Part shown: positions 6,682-11,486 of the stretch, piece by piece | Position numbering within the stretch: the first letter of the stretch is position 1 | How the letters are laid out: the number at the start of each line of letters is the position of its first letter | Assembly (NCBI GenBank): GCA_900321845.1 | Contig: ONXT01000063.1 | Location: forward strand, 1 to 11,486 | Length of the DNA stretch: 11,486 nt | From: an uncultured Bacteroidales bacterium | GTDB lineage: Bacteria > Bacteroidota > Bacteroidia > Bacteroidales > WCHB1-69 | Direction: 5' to 3' | The notes under the pieces: model-generated | The model's database searches: none | What the model was told of the DNA's origin: nothing | The model's input: only the letters and a program-made list of their open reading frames with translations | Made by a program: the position numbers and the translations under genes

Positions 6682-7582
6682 CGAAGAAGCAGGAATTGAA
6701 CTGTTTTACAAGACCATACTCGATGAGATAGCCAATTTGAAGGCAGATTTTGAGATTATTTTTGTCAATGATGGGAGCACTGATCGAAGCAAAGAGATTT
6801 TAAAGGAGATTACATCCAACGACACTCGTGTCAAAATCATTTCATTTTCAAGAAATTACGGACATGAATCCGCCATGATTGCAGGGATTGACTACAGCAG
6901 CGGCGATGCTGTCATCTGTTTGGACAGTGATTTGCAGCATCCGCCGAAAGAGATTGGGAAGATGCTGGAGAAATTCAATGAAGGATATGAGGTCGTGAAT
7001 ATGGTTCGCACGAAAAACGGGGATCAGAATGCCCGGGAATCGTTCAACTCGCGTTTTTTTTACCGTCTCATCAATCGCATTTCGGACATTAAATTAACAG
7101 AAAACGCCTCTGATTTCTTTTTGATTTCACGCAGAGTAGCGGAGATTCTGAAGAGTGATTTCCGTGAGCGCACACGGTTTCTGCGCGGCATAATTCAGAT
7201 GGTCGGCTTCCGCAGGACAACTTTGGAATACGAAGCCGCAAAACGGGCAGCCGGCGAAAGCAAGTACTCATTCTGGAAATTGATGAAGCTCTCTTTCACG
7301 GCCATCGCCTCATTTTCCAAAATCCCATTACTTTTAGGCATCGTCAGCGGGGCCATCTTCGGGATTATCAGCATCATTCTCATCATCTACTCCCTGATCA
7401 TGTGGATTTTCGCCACCCCCGTTTCCGGCTACACCACGCTTATCATCTTTCTCTGCGCATTTGCCAGCATCCAACTCTTTGTCACCGGCCTCATCGGCCA
7501 ATACATCGGCTACCTTTTTGACGAGATCAAGGGGCGGCCCATTTATCTTGTGGAAGAAATAACAGACAACAACCCGAACTAA
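6632..7582 (+). CDS. Family 2 glycosyltransferase, DPM1/CsbB/GtrB type, polyprenyl-phosphate sugar synthase
   Basis: Membrane-anchored enzyme of 316 residues predicted to transfer a sugar from a nucleotide donor to undecaprenyl phosphate on the cytoplasmic side. The GT-A domain shows VVPVYNEE (12-19), FVNDGSTD (44-51), SRNYGHESAMIAG (73-85), the metal-binding DSD with LQHPP (98-105), RERTRFLRG (178-186), and RAAGESKYSFWKL (205-217). Two membrane helices follow at about 233-260 and 268-293, then a short cytoplasmic tail with GRPIYLVEE. This is the CsbB/GtrB/YkoT layout. An upstream TTG at 6593 is in frame, but the ATG at 6632 puts about 10 residues before the first strand, as usual, so it is preferred. 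The gene overlaps yfhO by 50 bases, which suggests coupled translation and joint function. The donor sugar cannot be read from sequence, and no GtrA-type flippase is present in the window. Confidence 0.9.
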   Translation: MPANAHPTCTLVVPVYNEEAGIELFYKTILDEIANLKADFEIIFVNDGSTDRSKEILKEITSNDTRVKIISFSRNYGHESAMIAGIDYSSGDAVICLDSDLQHPPKEIGKMLEKFNEGYEVVNMVRTKNGDQNARESFNSRFFYRLINRISDIKLTENASDFFLISRRVAEILKSDFRERTRFLRGIIQMVGFRRTTLEYEAAKRAAGESKYSFWKLMKLSFTAIASFSKIPLLLGIVSGAIFGIISIILIIYSLIMWIFATPVSGYTTLIIFLCAFASIQLFVTGLIGQYIGYLFDEIKGRPIYLVEEITDNNPN

Positions 7583-7594
7583 AAATAACGCAGC

Positions 7595-9055
7595 ATGATT
7601 ACTTTCATCATTTCCATCATTCTTCTCGTTGCCGGATATTTCCTGTATGGCCGGCTGATAGAGCGCATTTTCGGGATTGACCCCAAGCGGGCGACCTGCG
7701 CCACCACCAAACAGGACGGAGTGGACTACATTCCGATGAAGCCGTGGAAGATCTTTTTGATTCAGTTTCTGAATATCGCGGGGGTCGGACCAATTTTCGG
7801 GGCCATTATGGGGGCACAGTTCGGCACGGCCTCGTTTTTGTGGATTGTGTTCGGTTCCATCTTTGCCGGCGCGGTCCACGACTACCTCTCCGGCATGATT
7901 TCCCTGCGGATGGACGGCGCAAGTCTGCCGGAAATACACGGCAAGTACTTGGGCAACGGCGTGAAGCAGTTCATGCGCGGCTTTATGGTCATCCTGATGA
8001 TTCTGGTCGGTGCGGTCTTCGTATCCGCCCCCGCCAGCCTGCTGTCCAGCCTCACCTCTTGGAAGATGATTTACTGGATCATCATCATCTTCGTCTATTA
8101 TGCCATCGCCACCCTTCTTCCGATTGACAAAATCATCGGCAAGATATACCCGATATTCGGTATCTGTCTGTTATTCATGGTTGTAAGCATCATGTTCGCC
8201 ATCTTCTGGTATCAGCCAGAGCTGCCCGAAATCTGGGAAGGGATGCCGAACACCCACCCTCAAGCTGACGCGAATCCGATTTTCCCGATGATGTTCATCT
8301 CCATCGCCTGCGGTGCCATTTCGGGATTCCACGCCACGCAGTCGCCGCTGATGGCGCGCTGCATGGTCAATGAGAAACAGGGGCGGCCGATTTTCTACGG
8401 GGCGATGATAACCGAGGGCATTGTGGCGCTGGTGTGGGCGGCTGCCGCCACCTGCTTCTTCGCCAAATCCGCGGAATTCGGAATCGACCCCAGCGATGCC
8501 TTCACCACAGACGCAGGCACAATTGTGGATAAAATCAGCCGCCACTGGTTGGGAACCGCCGGCGCCATTCTGGCACTGCTCGGCGTAGTGGCCGCCCCCA
8601 TCACCTCCGGCGACACCGCCTTCCGCTCCGCCCGCCTCATCGTCAGCGACTTCACCCATCTGAGCCAAAAACCCATCCGCAACCGCCTGCTCATCGCACT
8701 TCCCCTCTTTGCCGCAGGCATCGGCATCCTCGTTTTCAGCATGTTGGACAAAAACGGTTTCAACATCATCTGGCGCTACTTTGCATGGGCGAACCAAATT
8801 CTGGCAACTGTCACGCTATGGGCCATCAGCGTGTACCTATACCAACAGCGCAAATGCTTCTATATCACATTGATACCCGCCGTCTTCATGACAATGGTCG
8901 TTTCCACCTTCATCTTCATCGCCCCCAACGGCGGATTCGGACTCTCCCCCCTCATCTCCTACAGCATCGGGGCGGCCATCACGCTCACCGTGCTCATCAT
9001 CTTTATGGTGAATCTGGCGAAGTTCAAAAGAAGACTGAAAACCAACAACGATTAA
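7595..9055 (+). CDS. cstA: CstA family transporter (carbon starvation protein A), short form
   Basis: Inner-membrane transporter of 486 residues with about 13 hydrophobic segments. Family motifs are clear: DGVDYIP (41-47), AGVGPIFGAIMGAQFG (62-77), AGAVHD (91-96), RMDGASLPEI (105-114), GAISGFHATQSPLMARC (240-256), ITSGDTAFRSARLIVSDF (336-353) and the late FAWANQILA (396-404). Escherichia coli CstA and BtsT are about 700 residues; this shorter form lacks their extended C-terminal part but is a usual length in many anaerobes. Characterised relatives take up peptides (CstA) or pyruvate (BtsT), so the substrate here is open. The ATG lies 12 bases after the glycosyltransferase stop. The next gene starts 2 bases after the stop, pointing to co-transcription. 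No two-component regulator of the BtsSR type is nearby. Confidence 0.92.
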   Translation: MITFIISIILLVAGYFLYGRLIERIFGIDPKRATCATTKQDGVDYIPMKPWKIFLIQFLNIAGVGPIFGAIMGAQFGTASFLWIVFGSIFAGAVHDYLSGMISLRMDGASLPEIHGKYLGNGVKQFMRGFMVILMILVGAVFVSAPASLLSSLTSWKMIYWIIIIFVYYAIATLLPIDKIIGKIYPIFGICLLFMVVSIMFAIFWYQPELPEIWEGMPNTHPQADANPIFPMMFISIACGAISGFHATQSPLMARCMVNEKQGRPIFYGAMITEGIVALVWAAAATCFFAKSAEFGIDPSDAFTTDAGTIVDKISRHWLGTAGAILALLGVVAAPITSGDTAFRSARLIVSDFTHLSQKPIRNRLLIALPLFAAGIGILVFSMLDKNGFNIIWRYFAWANQILATVTLWAISVYLYQQRKCFYITLIPAVFMTMVVSTFIFIAPNGGFGLSPLISYSIGAAITLTVLIIFMVNLAKFKRRLKTNND

Positions 9056-9057
9056 CC

Positions 9058-9990
9058 ATGACCAAGAGGAACTTTATTCTTTTTCCCATCCCCCTTCTCC
9101 TCCTGCTCATGCTGTTTGTGCAGCCTGCGCAGGCGCAGAAGCATCACGACAAAAATTATGACAATAGCGAGATGGCACCGGGTGACGAAGTGGAGCCGGG
9201 TGTGGATTTCATCATCGGAGCGGGAATTTACTTCGGGAGCAAGAAGACTGCCGGCTACTACAGCGGGATTCCCGACAACGAAAACAACGTGAACTACATT
9301 TTTGAGAACTACTCATGGCACAAGCAGATTTTGGAGGAGATTGCCGCCAACAACAACCATTTCTCCATCAACGACACAACGCTGCGCATCGGCGACTACC
9401 CGCTGAACATCGCTTACAAGCCGGCAATGTCCATCACCTTGGGCGCCTCGTACCGCTTCGACAAACACTGGCGCATCTCCATCTACTACTCGTTCGCCCG
9501 ACTGGTGGCGAGCAATTTCTTCACCCTCACCTTCGACGGCACATTGGGAAACCTGAACGACAATATCATCAACTGCCCCATCGTCGGCAAGGAAAACCGC
9601 TCGTTTTTTGACTTGACTGGCTCCTATACGTTTCAAGTACACAAAATCGTGAAACCGTACATCGAGTTCGGCGCACAATTCAACTTCGTGCGGGTGAAGA
9701 GTTTTGAGACCAAAATCTACGACCGCGAGTTCAACCTCTTGGACATCTACGGCGGCAACACCTACGTGCAAGGCGTTGACATGCAGGAGATTGACAAGAA
9801 ATATGGCGGCCCGGGCTTTGCCGTGATGGCCTCAACCGGCATCAAATTCGCCTTCAGCAAGGCCGTTTCCATCGACCCCTGCTTCTATATCTCCTTCGGG
9901 AAAATCGGCTTGGAAGGATACAAGGACTTCCACTTTAACTACGGCGCCTACGTCCGCCTCGTGATGAGCGACGCCATGTTCAGTAAATAG
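9058..9990 (+). CDS. Predicted outer-membrane beta-barrel protein, function unknown
   Basis: A 310-residue exported protein. A strong signal peptide (residues 1-26: KR, a Leu-rich core, then AQA before Gln27) is followed by a short acidic region (about 31-48). After that come alternating amphipathic strands: VDFIIGAGIYFGS (49-61), MSITLGASYRF (124-134), WRISIYYSFAR (138-148), FFDLTGSYTFQ (183-193), PYIEFGAQFNFVRV (200-213), GFAVMASTGIKFAFS (253-267), CFYISFGKIGL (275-285) and FNYGAYVRLVM (293-303). This strand pattern fits an 8- to 10-strand barrel of the OmpW/OmpA-like size class, but I do not recognise a named family. The open frame continues upstream into cstA; the ATG at 9058 is chosen because the signal peptide begins there. 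It lies 2 bases after cstA, so it may supply an outer-membrane partner to that transporter, though this is only suggested by position. Confidence 0.75.
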   Translation: MTKRNFILFPIPLLLLLMLFVQPAQAQKHHDKNYDNSEMAPGDEVEPGVDFIIGAGIYFGSKKTAGYYSGIPDNENNVNYIFENYSWHKQILEEIAANNNHFSINDTTLRIGDYPLNIAYKPAMSITLGASYRFDKHWRISIYYSFARLVASNFFTLTFDGTLGNLNDNIINCPIVGKENRSFFDLTGSYTFQVHKIVKPYIEFGAQFNFVRVKSFETKIYDREFNLLDIYGGNTYVQGVDMQEIDKKYGGPGFAVMASTGIKFAFSKAVSIDPCFYISFGKIGLEGYKDFHFNYGAYVRLVMSDAMFSK

Positions 9991-10025
9991 GTTAGGAGTA
10001 ATACAACAACATTATCAATTATAAA

Positions 10026-11486
10026 ATGAATTGCAAATTAAGACTATTTTTTTTCGCGTTAATTGCTGTCATCTTCGTTCCTGCATTTGGACAGAAGAAC
10101 TACAAGTATGAAACCGTTCCAGGCGATCCACTACAGGCCAAAATCTATACTTTGAGCAACGGATTGAAAGTATATTTATCTGTGTATAAAGATGTTCCGA
10201 GGATACAGACCTACATCGTCGTGCGCACTGGAAGCAAAAACGACCCGCCGGAGACGACTGGTCTGGCACACTACCTTGAACATTTGATGTTCAAAGGAAC
10301 ATCCCACTTCGGCACGATGGATTTTGCCAAGGAGAAACCGCTACTCGACCAGATTGAGAACCTTTTTGAGGTCTATCGCCAGACAACGAACGAGGAGAAG
10401 CGCGCGGCCATCTACAAAGAGATCGACAGTATTTCCTACCTTGCCAGCGGCTACGCCATACCCAACGAGTATGTGAAGATGATGAAATACATCGGTTCCA
10501 CCGGCACCAACGCTTGGACCTCCAACGACAACACCGTTTATCTGGAGCAGATTCCGTCGAACCAATTAGAGAACTGGGCGATGATCCAAGGCGACCGCTT
10601 CAAGAACCAGGTTTTCCGCCTTTTCCATACTGAATTGGAAACGATTTATGAGGAGAAGAACCGTTCCCTCACCAATGACAACCGTAGAGCCAGCGAAGCG
10701 ATGCTCGCCGCACTCTTCCCCAATCACCCCTACGGCACCCAAACCACCTTGGGCACCGCCGAGCACCTGCGCAACCCTTCCCTCGTAAACATCAAGAAAT
10801 TCGTTGACACCTACTACGTTCCCAACAACATGGCCATCTGTCTCGCCGGCGATTTCGATCCCGACGAAGCCGTCGCCATCATCGAGAAATACTTCGGCGA
10901 CATGCAGCCCAAGGAGCTTCCGCCCGCGCGTTCCACAAGCGGCAACGTGTTCCCACAAAGCCAGGTCAACGTGGAAGTGGCCGGCAACGAAGCCGAATTT
11001 CTCACCATCGCCTTCCCTATCAACAAGCCCGCCAACGACAAGGAGATGTACATCCTGCGCATGCTCGACTACATCCTCAGCAACGGAAAATCAGGTCTTA
11101 TCGACTTGAATATCAACCTCAAACAGATTCTCTCCTCCGCCTCCTCCTATCCCTACATCCTTTGCGACAATTCCGCCTACATTCTCACAGGCAAACCGCG
11201 CGAAACGCAGAGTCTGGACGAAGTAGCCGAAATCCTGCTCGACCAAGTGCGCATCTTACGCAACGGCCAATTCGACGAATCGCTGATGAGAGCCGCCCTC
11301 AACAACATCCGCCTGCAAGAGATGCGCCAAATCGAAAGCAACTCCTCCCGCGCCTCCAAAATGTCAAACGCTTTCATGAACAACATCCCTTGGGAAGAGG
11401 CCTGCAACTCGATGAAAGAGTACGAGAAAATCTCCAAGGAAGACATCTTGGCCTTCGCTAAAAAATACTTAGACCCCGACAAATGC
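10026..11486 (+). CDS. M16 family zinc metallopeptidase (pitrilysin/processing-peptidase type), C-terminal part outside the window
   Basis: The first 487 codons are present and the frame is still open at the window edge, so the gene is cut by the window, not broken. A signal peptide (about 1-22, ending AFG before Gln23) predicts export to the periplasm. The zinc motif HxxEH is His82-Tyr-Leu-Glu85-His86, in GLAHYLEHLMFKGT. The further zinc-binding Glu is probably Glu203 in TELETIYEEKNR. About 45 extra residues (roughly 105-150, rich in charged helix) separate these compared with the usual spacing, an arrangement I associate with large Bacteroidota M16 proteins of about 950 residues. GTNAWTSNDNTVYLEQIPSN (160-179) and HPYGTQTTLGT (234-244) are also typical. 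A second, non-catalytic half-domain begins around 270-300. Full-length members degrade peptides held in a closed chamber. It starts 35 bases after the barrel gene; no clear promoter or Shine-Dalgarno at normal spacing was seen. Confidence 0.9.
   Translation, partial: MNCKLRLFFFALIAVIFVPAFGQKNYKYETVPGDPLQAKIYTLSNGLKVYLSVYKDVPRIQTYIVVRTGSKNDPPETTGLAHYLEHLMFKGTSHFGTMDFAKEKPLLDQIENLFEVYRQTTNEEKRAAIYKEIDSISYLASGYAIPNEYVKMMKYIGSTGTNAWTSNDNTVYLEQIPSNQLENWAMIQGDRFKNQVFRLFHTELETIYEEKNRSLTNDNRRASEAMLAALFPNHPYGTQTTLGTAEHLRNPSLVNIKKFVDTYYVPNNMAICLAGDFDPDEAVAIIEKYFGDMQPKELPPARSTSGNVFPQSQVNVEVAGNEAEFLTIAFPINKPANDKEMYILRMLDYILSNGKSGLIDLNINLKQILSSASSYPYILCDNSAYILTGKPRETQSLDEVAEILLDQVRILRNGQFDESLMRAALNNIRLQEMRQIESNSSRASKMSNAFMNNIPWEEACNSMKEYEKISKEDILAFAKKYLDPDKC

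Noticed and set aside
8785..9057. In-frame upstream extension of the beta-barrel gene inside cstA
   Set aside because: The extension is His- and Arg-rich, lies fully within cstA and would bury the signal peptide that begins at 9058.

Overview
The window looks like a chromosomal segment of a Bacteroidota bacterium, probably an anaerobic Bacteroidales-type lineage; I cannot place the genus. Three things support this. Two secreted proteins end in type IX secretion system (T9SS) sorting domains. Two intergenic promoters carry the Bacteroidota -7 box TAnnTTTG. Most genes lack a Shine-Dalgarno sequence. All genes lie on the + strand. No rRNA, tRNA, CRISPR array or insertion sequence was seen.

Layout: (1) 1-80 is an AT-rich promoter region. 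(2) 81-2162 encodes a secreted C10 (streptopain-like) cysteine protease with extra beta-rich domains, one InlB-type repeat and a T9SS tail; a strong hairpin follows it. (3) 2228-2446 is a non-coding leader with its own promoter. (4) 2447-4480 encodes a secreted protein with an N-terminal beta-rich domain, five InlB-type repeats and a T9SS tail. (5) 4483-6681 is a YfhO-family multi-pass membrane protein, and 6632-7582 is an overlapping DPM/CsbB-type family 2 glycosyltransferase. (6) 7595-9055 is a short-form CstA transporter. (7) 9058-9990 is a predicted outer-membrane beta-barrel protein. (8) 10026 to the window end is the N-terminal half of a secreted or periplasmic M16 zinc peptidase.

From 2447 on, the genes are separated by 2, -50, 12, 2 and 35 bases, so they may form one long transcription unit, with a terminator-like hairpin inside the start of yfhO as a possible internal control point. 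The YfhO/GT2 pair resembles the CsbB-YfhO lipid-linked sugar transfer module. Two peptidases and a CstA-type (peptide or pyruvate) transporter suggest a protein-foraging theme, but that link is inference from proximity.

The most unusual points are: a glycosylation pair placed directly behind a T9SS cargo gene; a 25-base identical stretch shared by the InlB repeats of the two cargo genes; a sharp drop in GC where both T9SS tails begin; and the hairpin inside yfhO. None of these proves a new system.
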